DNA of 43,436 bases from the NCBI RefSeq assembly GCF_000282635.1, contig NZ_AKIW01000051.1, positions 1 to 43,436 on the forward strand, in the 5' to 3' direction. Within the stretch, counting starts at the first letter, position 1. Each line of letters opens with the position of its first letter. The DNA comes from Variovorax sp. CF313 (GTDB lineage: Bacteria; Pseudomonadota; Gammaproteobacteria; Burkholderiales; Burkholderiaceae_C). Positions 27,907-34,889 of the stretch are shown here, piece by piece. The position numbers and the translations under genes were made by a program. A model generated the notes under the pieces. The model made no database searches, had not been told where the DNA came from, and saw only the letters and a program-made list of their open reading frames with translations.

Positions 27907-29306
27907 GCGTCGGCCCCCTCGGCGGGCACGAGCCGGATCGGGATCGGCTTGATCGGCGCCTGCCCGCGCAGGCGGCCGACCTGCTGCAGCGGCTGCTGCG
28001 TCGCATGTGCGAGGATCTCGGCTGCGGCCACGCCGCACATGCGGCCCTGGCAGCGGCCCATGCCGACGCGCGACAGGGCCTTGAGCCGGTTCAGCTCGTC
28101 GGCACCGGCCGTGGCGACGGTCTGGCGCAAGGTGCCCGCCGTGACGTTTTCGCAGCGGCAGATCACGAGCTCGTCGGGCGCATGCGCGGCCCAGTCCTGC
28201 GGTACCGGGAAGGCGCGTTCGAGGCCCTGGCGGAAGCCAGCGAGCTTGTGCAGCCTGCGTTCGAGTTCGGCTGCGCGTGCCGTATCGACCGCCACGCCGT
28301 TGTCCGCCAGCAGCGCCAGCGCCGCTCGTTCGCCCGCCCACTCGGCCGCGTCCGCGCCCATGATGCCGGCGCCGTCGCCCGCGAGGTACACGCCCTCGAC
28401 GCTGGAGCGCCCAGCCGCATCGCGCACCGGCAGGTGCGCGCGGTGCAGCGGCACGTAGTCGAAGCGGCAGCCCAGCAGGTCGGCCAGCTGTGTTTCGGAG
28501 CGCAGCGCGTAGCCGAAGCCGACGGCGTCGCAGGCCAGCGTGCGTTCTTCGGCACCGTCCTGCCAGGCCACGCCGGTCACGCGGCTTTGCTGTTCGTCGC
28601 CGAGCACGCGCAACGGACGCACGCCGCTGTGCAAGGCCACGCCGTGCGCGCGCAGCCAGCCGACGTAGTACACGCCCTTCGCGAACACCGCGGGCTGGGT
28701 CAGCATCGCAGGTGTGGCCGCGAGCTGGTCGGCAAGGCGCGCGGTGTCGAGCACCGCGGCCACCTTCACGCCGGCCTTCGCATATTGATAAGCCACGAGG
28801 TACAGCAATGGCCCCGTGCCCATGAACACCACGCGCTGCCCGATGGCGCAGCCCTGGAACTTGAGCGCCACTTGCGCGCCGCCCAGCGTGTAGACGCCGG
28901 GCAGCGTCCAGCCCGGCACCGGCAGCACGCGGTCGGTGGCGCCCGTCGCCGCGATCAGGTGGCTGTAGGGCACGCGGCGGTTGCTGCGCGTGGGGTTGTG
29001 CATCACGTCGAGCCGATGGTCCTGGGCGTTCCACACCAGGCTGTCGCCCAGATGCTCGATGCGGCCCTGCAGCGCGTCGAAGGCCGCGTGCACGGCATCG
29101 GCGCGCTTCGACTCGAAACCATAGAGCGTTCGCGCCGTGCGCTGCGCGAGGCCGGCTGGCGGGCGGCGGTAGATCTGCCCGCCGGCGCGCGGCGCCTCGT
29201 CGATCACCACGGGCCGCAGGCCATGCGCCACCAGTGTCTGCGTGGCGCGCACACCGGCCGGGCCGGCGCCGACGATCACGGGGCGGATTGCGTCTGCCTT
29301 CGTCAT
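27903..29306 (-). CDS. FAD/NAD(P)-binding oxidoreductase subunit with BFD-like iron-sulfur domain
   Basis: This 467-residue protein has an FAD motif GAGPAG at 13-18, a second nucleotide-binding region near 160-175 (VVFMGTGPLLYLVAYQYAK) and an AGDGAGIMGADAAEWAGERA FAD closure near residue 300. A C-terminal BFD-like [2Fe-2S] domain has Cys383, Cys385, Cys419 and Cys424 (CxC-x33-CxxxxC). This is the architecture of HcnB, opine oxidase subunit A (NoxA/OoxA) and the hydroxyproline dehydrogenase alpha subunit. The start at 29306 overlaps the stop of the [2Fe-2S] gene (ATGA); longer upstream reading overlaps that gene and is not used. Confidence 0.93.
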   Translation of the reverse strand: MTKADAIRPVIVGAGPAGVRATQTLVAHGLRPVVIDEAPRAGGQIYRRPPAGLAQRTARTLYGFESKRADAVHAAFDALQGRIEHLGDSLVWNAQDHRLDVMHNPTRSNRRVPYSHLIAATGATDRVLPVPGWTLPGVYTLGGAQVALKFQGCAIGQRVVFMGTGPLLYLVAYQYAKAGVKVAAVLDTARLADQLAATPAMLTQPAVFAKGVYYVGWLRAHGVALHSGVRPLRVLGDEQQSRVTGVAWQDGAEERTLACDAVGFGYALRSETQLADLLGCRFDYVPLHRAHLPVRDAAGRSSVEGVYLAGDGAGIMGADAAEWAGERAALALLADNGVAVDTARAAELERRLHKLAGFRQGLERAFPVPQDWAAHAPDELVICRCENVTAGTLRQTVATAGADELNRLKALSRVGMGRCQGRMCGVAAAEILAHATQQPLQQVGRLRGQAPIKPIPIRLVPAEGADA

Positions 29307-29608
29307 GCGCCGTTCTTTCCGGTGACCAGCGCCATGCCCGGCGCGATGAAGGTCGAGCAGGCGCGCAGCCGCTCGCCTTCGTCCGTGGCAATCCAGCAGT
29401 CCTGGCAGGCGCCCATCATGCAGAAGCCCGCGCGCGGAAGGCCGCTGAATTCGTTGCGCCGCAGCTGGTCGCATTGCGTGAGCACGGCAGTCAGCACGGT
29501 GTCGCCGGCCAGCGCGCTCGCGGGCGCGCCATCGAGGGTGAAGGGCACGGCTTCGCGCCCGCTTTTCTCGGCCACGCGGTGAAGCAGGGCGTGTGCAGTC
29601 ATGGTCAT
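29303..29608 (-). CDS. (2Fe-2S)-binding subunit (HcnA-like)
   Basis: This 101-residue ferredoxin-like protein ligates one [2Fe-2S] cluster with Cys63, Cys68, Cys71 and Cys84 in FCMMGACQDC..LRACST, the form FCGMGxCxxC..RACxT of small subunits of opine oxidases, HcnABC and hydroxyproline dehydrogenase. There is no signal peptide. Two in-frame ATGs are available (29608 and 29602); the first is adjacent to the permease stop (TAG then ATG). Its stop overlaps the FAD subunit start. It forms the gamma subunit of the three-part oxidase. Confidence 0.93.
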   Translation of the reverse strand: MTMTAHALLHRVAEKSGREAVPFTLDGAPASALAGDTVLTAVLTQCDQLRRNEFSGLPRAGFCMMGACQDCWIATDEGERLRACSTFIAPGMALVTGKNGA

Positions 29609-30403
29609 CTATCTGCGCCCCACCAGCACGCGGTCGAGTCCGTAGACACGGTCGAGCAGCACCATTGCGAAGGCCGTGACGGCCACCATCAGCGCCGACA
29701 CCGCGGCCATCAGCGGATCGATCGACTCGGTCGCGTACATGTACATGCGCACCGGCAGCGTCACCGTGCTCGGTGCGGTCACGAAGATCGACATCGTCAC
29801 TTCGTCAAAACTGTTGATGAACGACAGCATCCAGCCGCCCGTGACACCCGGCAGGATCATCGGCAGCGTGATGCGGCGGAACACCGTGGCCTGGCTCGCG
29901 CCCAGCGACAGCGCGGCCTGCTCGGCGCTGCGGTCGAAGCCCACCAGCGCCGCCACCACCAGCCGCAGCGTGTAGGGCGTGACGATGAGCGCATGCGCCA
30001 TCACCAGCCAGCCGAAGCTGCCCGTGCCGCCGACCAGCGCGAACAGCCGCAGCAGCGCCACGCCCAGCACCAGGTGCGGCACGATCAGCGGCGAGAGGAA
30101 CAGGCCGTTGAGGAAGTCGCGCCCCGGAAACGCGTAGCGCGTGATCGCCATGCCGGCCGGCACCGCGAGCAGCGTGGCGATGGTGGCCGAGCTCAGTGCG
30201 AGCCACAGGCTGTTCCAGAACGACTGCATGAAGTCGGGGTGCGCGAACACCGCCTTGAACCAGCGCAGCGAGAAGCTGGTGGTCGGAATGGTCAGCGTGT
30301 TCTCGGGCGTGAACGCCACGATGCACACGACCACCAGCGGTGCCAGCATGAAGGTGATGACGAGCGCGTTGAACGCGAGGGCGATGGGGCCGTTTCTTTT
30401 CAT
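29609..30403 (-). CDS. ABC transporter permease (PotC-like)
   Basis: This 264-residue inner-membrane permease has six predicted helices and an EAA-type loop (EQAALSLGASQATVFRRITLP). It matches PotC of polyamine and related amine importers. The ATG at 30403 overlaps the stop of the previous permease (ATGA), and the gene ends next to the [2Fe-2S] gene start. The longer upstream reading in this frame is a shadow of the other permease. It pairs with the PotB-like permease and the PotA-like ATPase encoded just upstream. Confidence 0.94.
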   Translation of the reverse strand: MKRNGPIALAFNALVITFMLAPLVVVCIVAFTPENTLTIPTTSFSLRWFKAVFAHPDFMQSFWNSLWLALSSATIATLLAVPAGMAITRYAFPGRDFLNGLFLSPLIVPHLVLGVALLRLFALVGGTGSFGWLVMAHALIVTPYTLRLVVAALVGFDRSAEQAALSLGASQATVFRRITLPMILPGVTGGWMLSFINSFDEVTMSIFVTAPSTVTLPVRMYMYATESIDPLMAAVSALMVAVTAFAMVLLDRVYGLDRVLVGRR

Positions 30404-31260
30404 CCCAATGCCTTCTTGTAGCGGCCTTCGACCAGGCGGTTGTAGCTGAGCATGACCACGAGGTTGGCCACCAGCAGCACCAGCGCCACGGCCGCGCCCA
30501 GCGGCCAGTTGAGTTCGCTCAGGTATTCGTCGTAGACGATGGTCGCGACCATCTTCAGCCGGCGCCCGCCGAGCAAGCCGGGAATCGCGAACGAACTCGC
30601 GGCCAGGCCGAACACGATCAGGCTGCCCGAGAGAATGCCCGGCATCACCTGCGGCAGCACGATGCGCCGCAGCGTGGTGAAGGGCGTGGCATTGAGCGAG
30701 AGCGCCGCGTTCTCCACGCCGGGGTCGAGCTTTTGCAGCGAGGTCCACACCGGGATCACCATGAAGGGCAGCATCACGTGCACCAGCGCGATGATCACAG
30801 CCGTGTTGGTGTAGAGGATCTTCACGGGCCCGACGCCCAGCAATTGCAGCAGCGCGTTCACCGCGCCCTCGGGCCCGAGCAGCATGCTCCAGCCGAAGGC
30901 GCGCACCACCACCGACACGAGCAGCGGTGCGAGCACCACCAGCAGCAGCACCGAGCGCCACGGGTTGCGCATGCGGCTCAGCACGTAGGCCTCGGGAGCG
31001 CCGACGAGCACGCAGATCAGCGTGACCAGGCCCGAGATCCAGAAGGTGCGCCAGAAGATGCCGAGGTAGTACGAGTCGGAGAACACCAGCGCGTAGTGCG
31101 CCAGCGTGAACTCGCCGGACTTCGGGCCGGTGGCCGGGTCGTACACGTTGAACGACAGCACGGCCGTGAGTGCGAGCGGCACCAGCAGCAGCGCGCTGAA
31201 CAGCAGCAGCGCGGGGCCGGAGAGCCACCAGGGCGTGGCCTTGTTCTGCAAGGTGCTCAT
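30400..31260 (-). CDS. ABC transporter permease (PotB-like)
   Basis: This 286-residue permease has six or so hydrophobic helices, beginning PALLLFSALLLVPLALTAVLSF, and an EAA loop near the C-terminal third (VENAALSLNATPFTTLRRIVLP). Its N-terminus (MSTLQNKATPWW) overlaps the ATPase stop (ATGA), which shows that ATPase and permeases are coupled. It is one half of the transmembrane channel of the importer. Confidence 0.94.
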   Translation of the reverse strand: MSTLQNKATPWWLSGPALLLFSALLLVPLALTAVLSFNVYDPATGPKSGEFTLAHYALVFSDSYYLGIFWRTFWISGLVTLICVLVGAPEAYVLSRMRNPWRSVLLLVVLAPLLVSVVVRAFGWSMLLGPEGAVNALLQLLGVGPVKILYTNTAVIIALVHVMLPFMVIPVWTSLQKLDPGVENAALSLNATPFTTLRRIVLPQVMPGILSGSLIVFGLAASSFAIPGLLGGRRLKMVATIVYDEYLSELNWPLGAAVALVLLVANLVVMLSYNRLVEGRYKKALG

Positions 31261-32336
31261 GCCATCACGGCCTTCGCGGTGGCGTCCGCGGGCAGCAGCC
31301 GCATGCAGTGCGCCGGCCAGTCGATGCCGGTGCGGGCGCCTTCTTCGAGCGCATCGCGCCCATCGTTGGGGCTCAGCACCGTGAGGTCGCCGATGGGCGT
31401 GGCCACGCGGTAGAGCCACTGACTGCCGAGGAAGAAGCGTTCCTGCACCTCGCCGTCGAGCCGGCCCCGGCTCGTCGGCACGAGCTGCAGTTTCTCGGGC
31501 CGCACGCTCAGCAGCGCGGCCGTGTCGACGCCGAAGCCCGTGTCGTCCACGTCGAGCGAGAGCGCGCCGACTTCGACGCAGGTGCGTGCGGCGCCGCTGC
31601 CGGACACGCGGCAATCGAGCAGGTTGGCCTTGCCGACAAAGGTGGAGATGAAGCGCGTGCTCGGGTGTTCGTACACGCGCTGCGGATGGTCGATCTGCGT
31701 GGCGCAGCCGCCTTCCATCACCACCACGCGGTCGCTGATCGACATGGCCTCGCTCTGGTCGTGCGTGACCATCACCGTGGTGGTGCCGACCTTGCGCTGG
31801 ATCTGCCGCAGCTCGAACTGCATCTCCTCGCGCAGCTTGGCGTCGAGGTTGGACAGCGGCTCGTCGAGCAGCAGCACCGGCGGCTCGATCACCAGCGCGC
31901 GCGACAGCGCCACGCGCTGCCGCTGGCCGCCCGAGAGTTCGCGCGGATAGCGCGTGGCATGCGCTTCGAGGTGCACCAGCGCCAGCGCCTGCTTCACGCG
32001 TTCGGCGCGCTCGGCCTTGGGCATCTTGCGCATCTCGAGGCCGAAGCTCACGTTGTCGGCCACCGTCATGTGCGGAAACAGGGCATAGGTCTGGAACACG
32101 ATGCCCAGCCCGCGCGTGTTGGCCTTGGCGTGCGTGATGTCCTTGCCCGCGAGCTCGATGCGGCCGCTGCTCACCGCCTCGAAGCCCGCAATCATCTGCA
32201 GCGTGGTGGTCTTGCCGCAGCCCGAAGGGCCGAGCAGCGAGACGAACTCGCCCTTTTCTACCGTGAGGTTCATGGCCGACACCGCGCGGGCGGAGCCATA
32301 GAACTTGGTCACATCGGTGAGCCGGAGGAATGACAT
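31257..32336 (-). CDS. ABC transporter ATP-binding protein (PotA-like)
   Basis: This 359-residue ATPase has Walker A GPSGCGKTT (37-45), signature LSGGQRQ (134-140), Walker B VLLLDEP (154-160), an H-loop VTHDQSEA near 193 and a C-terminal TOBE-type region with SVRPEKLQLVP. It energises the PotBC-like permeases. The start at MSFLRLTD was chosen: GGAG-like purines stand before it, and the 21 further upstream codons show no family-like sequence. It is the first gene of the eight-ORF operon and is divergent from the second IclR gene. Confidence 0.95.
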   Translation of the reverse strand: MSFLRLTDVTKFYGSARAVSAMNLTVEKGEFVSLLGPSGCGKTTTLQMIAGFEAVSSGRIELAGKDITHAKANTRGLGIVFQTYALFPHMTVADNVSFGLEMRKMPKAERAERVKQALALVHLEAHATRYPRELSGGQRQRVALSRALVIEPPVLLLDEPLSNLDAKLREEMQFELRQIQRKVGTTTVMVTHDQSEAMSISDRVVVMEGGCATQIDHPQRVYEHPSTRFISTFVGKANLLDCRVSGSGAARTCVEVGALSLDVDDTGFGVDTAALLSVRPEKLQLVPTSRGRLDGEVQERFFLGSQWLYRVATPIGDLTVLSPNDGRDALEEGARTGIDWPAHCMRLLPADATAKAVMA

Positions 32337-32450
32337 GGGAAAGCCTTTCTGTCGGTGGCAAAAGGGGCGTGCGACACCTTGGTGCGTGCCATGGACCACT
32401 TGCCGATTTCAATTCACTCTATTGCAATGAACGCGCCAGTTCGCTTGGGG

Positions 32451-32499
32451 TATTCCACTAATCAGAATTTTTATTCAATTTATTCCGTTCAATGGAATA
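32451..32499. promoter_or_regulatory. Inverted and direct TATTCC repeats, probable operator of the second IclR
   Basis: TATTCC (32481-32486) and GGAATA (32494-32499) form an inverted pair with a 7-base spacer, and TATTCC occurs again at 32451-32456, exactly 30 bp upstream, about three helical turns. The 205 bp between the divergent ATPase and IclR starts is strikingly A/T-rich in this part, as expected of promoters. A further ATTCCA lies at 32524-32529, just before the IclR ribosome-binding site. Confidence 0.5.
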
Positions 32500-32541
32500 T
32501 GATTGCCTTAATCGATAGATTGAATTCCACAGGAGCAAGGT

Positions 32542-33393
32542 ATGGAAACCCCATCGGCGGCCAGCGGCGGCGTGCCGCGCGTCTTCTCGGTGATCCGCGC
32601 GCTCGGCGCGGTGCAGGGCGAGGGCGGCCGCGTGACCCAGATCGCACGTTCCGTGGGCCTCACGCAGGCCACCACGCACCGTTTGCTGCAGTCGCTCATG
32701 GCCGAAGGCATGGTCGAGCAGGACGAGCGCAGCAAGCTCTATCGGTTGAGCATCGATTTCTTCGCGCTCGCAGCGAGCGCGGGCAACCCGGGCGACCTGC
32801 GCTCCATCTGCCGGCCCGTGCTGCTGCGCCTGTGCGCGAGCCTGGGCGACAGCATCTTTTTATTGGCGCGCAGCGGCTTCGACGCCATCTGCTTGGACCG
32901 CAGCGAAGGGCCGTTCCCGATCCGCTCGTTCACCGGCGACATCGGCGGGCGCATCGCGCTGGGTGTGGGGCAGGGCGCGCTGGCGATCCTGGCCTTCCTG
33001 CCCGAGGCAGAGCGCGAAGAGGTGATCCGCTTCAACCTTTCACGCGTGCGCGAGTACGGCGTGTACGACGAGGTGTATCTGCGCACCGAGATCGAGCGCG
33101 TGCGCCAGGCGGGTTATGCCGGGCGCAACACCGGGCTGCTCGAAGGCATGGCGGGCGTGGCGGTGCCGATCCTCGACCGCGAGGGGCGTGCCGTGGCGGC
33201 ACTGAGCGTGGGCACGATTGCCGACCGGCTCAATGCAGACCGCATGCCGACGGTGGTCGAACTGCTCAAGCGCGAGGCCGCGGCCATCGGGCCGAAGATC
33301 AATCCGTTCGATGCGACGTTGAGGAGGCCCGCGCAGAGCCTGGCAAGCTCGCCGGCTGGGCAGCGCATCAGCCTGCCCGAGGCTCCGGCCTGA
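32542..33393 (+). CDS. IclR-family transcriptional regulator of the amine-uptake operon
   Basis: This 283-residue regulator has an N-terminal HTH (about 10-65: VFSVIRALGAVQGEGGRVTQ, SVGLTQATTHRLLQSLMAEG) and an IclR effector domain (about 80-255) with the typical GYAGRNTGLLEGMAGVAVPI segment. Its ATG has AGGAGC eight bases upstream. It is divergent from the operon for ABC transport and three-part oxidase, so it very likely controls it, probably in response to the transported compound. The C-terminal ~25 residues look unstructured. Confidence 0.93.
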   Translation: METPSAASGGVPRVFSVIRALGAVQGEGGRVTQIARSVGLTQATTHRLLQSLMAEGMVEQDERSKLYRLSIDFFALAASAGNPGDLRSICRPVLLRLCASLGDSIFLLARSGFDAICLDRSEGPFPIRSFTGDIGGRIALGVGQGALAILAFLPEAEREEVIRFNLSRVREYGVYDEVYLRTEIERVRQAGYAGRNTGLLEGMAGVAVPILDREGRAVAALSVGTIADRLNADRMPTVVELLKREAAAIGPKINPFDATLRRPAQSLASSPAGQRISLPEAPA

Positions 33394-33395
33394 AG

Positions 33396-33707
33396 TCAGA
33401 GGCCGAAGAGCAAGACGACGACCATGACGGCCGCGCCCAGTGCGAAGTAGCCCACGACAAGCATCGTCGCCACAAAAAGCGCAAGGTAGATCGCGCGCCG
33501 CAGCACGCTCGGTGTCGAAGGAACGCAGCGCCAATAAATGACGGCCGCCCACAGAACGAGCACCACCTCTATGGCGTGGGCCATGATCACTTCGGCTTCG
33601 CCCGAGCGGAACATCGTCTTGCCAAGCACCGAGCCGATGATCCCCAGGATCGGGATCGCCACGGTCCAGGCGGCAACATTCAGCCCGAGACGCCAGCCGG
33701 GCTTCAT
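33396..33707 (-). CDS. Small polytopic membrane protein, unrecognised
   Basis: This 103-residue protein is mostly hydrophobic. Likely helices are at about 8-28 (LNVAAWTVAIPILGIIGSVL), 43-60 (HAIEVVLVLWAAVIYW) and 72-103 (one long or two short). I recognise no family. Its start overlaps the stop of the upstream gene (ATGA), so the two form a coupled pair; composition is lower in GC than the neighbours. A role as partner or protector of the soluble product is conceivable only from this arrangement. Its end lies 2 bp from the convergent IclR gene. Confidence 0.75.
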   Translation of the reverse strand: MKPGWRLGLNVAAWTVAIPILGIIGSVLGKTMFRSGEAEVIMAHAIEVVLVLWAAVIYWRCVPSTPSVLRRAIYLALFVATMLVVGYFALGAAVMVVVLLFGL

Positions 33708-34249
33708 CGGATCGCCTCACCTTTGAAGAAGTGCAGCGGCATGGGCTCTTCCCAGCCGGGCGTCTGGTAGCCCGCGACTCTGAGCTCGGGAACGTAGCCC
33801 ATCACGCTTTTGAGAAGCGCGGCGAGATACGAGCTGCTGTTGTATTCGCCGGGGTTCATCCTGTCGCCCCGCAGCCGTGCAGGGAAGCTGTAGGGCGACA
33901 CGTAGCTAGAAAAATTCAGGGCCCGCTTTATCAGTTCCTGAGAGAACGTCTCGGGACTCATGCCATTGGGCGCCGCCAATGGAATCTTGACCACGACACC
34001 CGGGGGCAGCGAATTTGTGTACATGTTGGTTCTGATCCGCAGCACGTTGCGCAGGCCCGCTTCCGCCATTGTGGGTTGCCCGTCAATGACGGTGATGCCG
34101 TTGTATGCGTCGTCAATGATGAGCGAAATGTGCAAGCTTGGATGCGGCTTGCCAACTTTGCCTATGGGTGCTGCGGCGATGCGCCCATAGAGCGTGAAGG
34201 TCGGTGCCGAATGCTGGATTCGACCGACCGAGACTGCTTCTGTCGTCAC
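33704..34249 (-). CDS. Unrecognised protein, possible degenerate permuted papain-fold
   Basis: This 181-residue protein is read from a GTG (34249) with AGGGAG five bases upstream; in-frame ATGs further up have poorer ribosome-binding sites. It has no signal peptide or clear membrane helix. Order of motifs: HPSLHISLIIDD at 36-47 and then YNSSSYLAALLKSVMG at 136-151. A His followed later by an [YN]-N-[CS]-x-S-[FY] segment is the order of circularly permuted NlpC/P60-like proteins, but here Ser would replace the catalytic Cys. That reading is tentative. Codon usage and lower GC set it apart from surrounding genes, which hints at horizontal origin. It is coupled to a membrane protein gene downstream. 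Confidence 0.7.
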   Translation of the reverse strand: MTTEAVSVGRIQHSAPTFTLYGRIAAAPIGKVGKPHPSLHISLIIDDAYNGITVIDGQPTMAEAGLRNVLRIRTNMYTNSLPPGVVVKIPLAAPNGMSPETFSQELIKRALNFSSYVSPYSFPARLRGDRMNPGEYNSSSYLAALLKSVMGYVPELRVAGYQTPGWEEPMPLHFFKGEAIR

Positions 34250-34270
34250 TGTTACTCCCTTTTTTAGTTC

Positions 34271-34299
34271 TTGACGCTGAGGCGTCGCGGGCATCATAT
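34271..34299 (+). promoter_or_regulatory. Candidate sigma-70 promoter of the MAPEG gene
   Basis: TTGACG (34271-34276) is followed after 17 bases by TCATAT (34294-34299). The -35 is good and the -10 is weak. It would give a ~40-base leader with GAGGAGT 7 bases before the MAPEG ATG. GACGC / GCGTC around 34273-34286 is a small palindrome overlapping the -35 and could be an operator. Confidence 0.35.
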
Positions 34300-34347
34300 C
34301 GAGCGGAAATTTCAGCTTTCCTCGTGTCCGCGCGAGGAGTCCCATTC

Positions 34348-34767
34348 ATGAACAACCCCTCGATCCTCTACCCCGTATTCGCCCTCGCCGGCCTCACTGG
34401 CCTGGTGCTGCTGCTCATCCCCATCGTGCGCATCCGTGCCGTGCGGCGCCGCGAGGTCCGGGGCATCGATTTCAAGCTGGGCGAATCGGCTGCCGTGCCC
34501 GACGCCGTGCGTATCCCGAATCGCAACTACATGAACCTGTTGGAGCTGCCGGTGCTGTTCTATGTGGTGTGCCTGCTCTTCTACGTGGCGGCGCTTCCCA
34601 CGCCCGCGGCGATCTGGCTGGCCTGGGTGTACGTCGGCCTGCGCGCGCTGCACAGCGTGGTGCACCTGACCTACAACCACGTGATCCACCGGCTGGTGCT
34701 GTTCGCCGCGAGCAACGGCATGCTGGTGGTGCTGTGGGTGATGGCTGCCGCCCGGTTGGTGCGCTAG
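34348..34767 (+). CDS. MAPEG-family membrane protein
   Basis: This 139-residue protein has four transmembrane helices (about 7-27, 70-90, 92-108 region and 118-138) and the MAPEG-type motif NRNYMNLLELPVLFYVVCLL with the Arg/Asn/Glu pattern seen in microsomal glutathione transferase relatives, followed by WVYVGLRALHSVVHLTYN. Bacterial members are of unknown substrate; some handle glutathione or lipid electrophiles. It is alone on its strand, divergent from the 33704-34249 gene, with a canonical GAGGAGT ribosome-binding site. The ATG after that site was used as start; a longer open frame upstream is not family-like. Confidence 0.88.
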   Translation: MNNPSILYPVFALAGLTGLVLLLIPIVRIRAVRRREVRGIDFKLGESAAVPDAVRIPNRNYMNLLELPVLFYVVCLLFYVAALPTPAAIWLAWVYVGLRALHSVVHLTYNHVIHRLVLFAASNGMLVVLWVMAAARLVR

Positions 34768-34889
34768 CCATGAACGTGCGAGTTCATTCCTGAAACGCAT
34801 CAGGTCCTTCCATATTTTCACTAGGCAAGCGCGCGGGATTCGCAGATATTGGCCGGGTCCTCCTTTCTCCTCCTTCCCGGAGCGCGTCC

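Noticed and set aside
33371..33410. GGCCT / AGGCC inverted repeat between the second IclR gene and the membrane-protein gene
   Set aside because: The stem is 5 bp with an 8-base loop and no T-run; not distinguishable from chance in such GC-rich sequence.
34770..34787. ATGAAC / GTTCAT hairpin after the MAPEG gene as terminator
   Set aside because: The stem is only 6 bp, half A/T, and no T-run follows. It may be a weak operator, but support is too thin.
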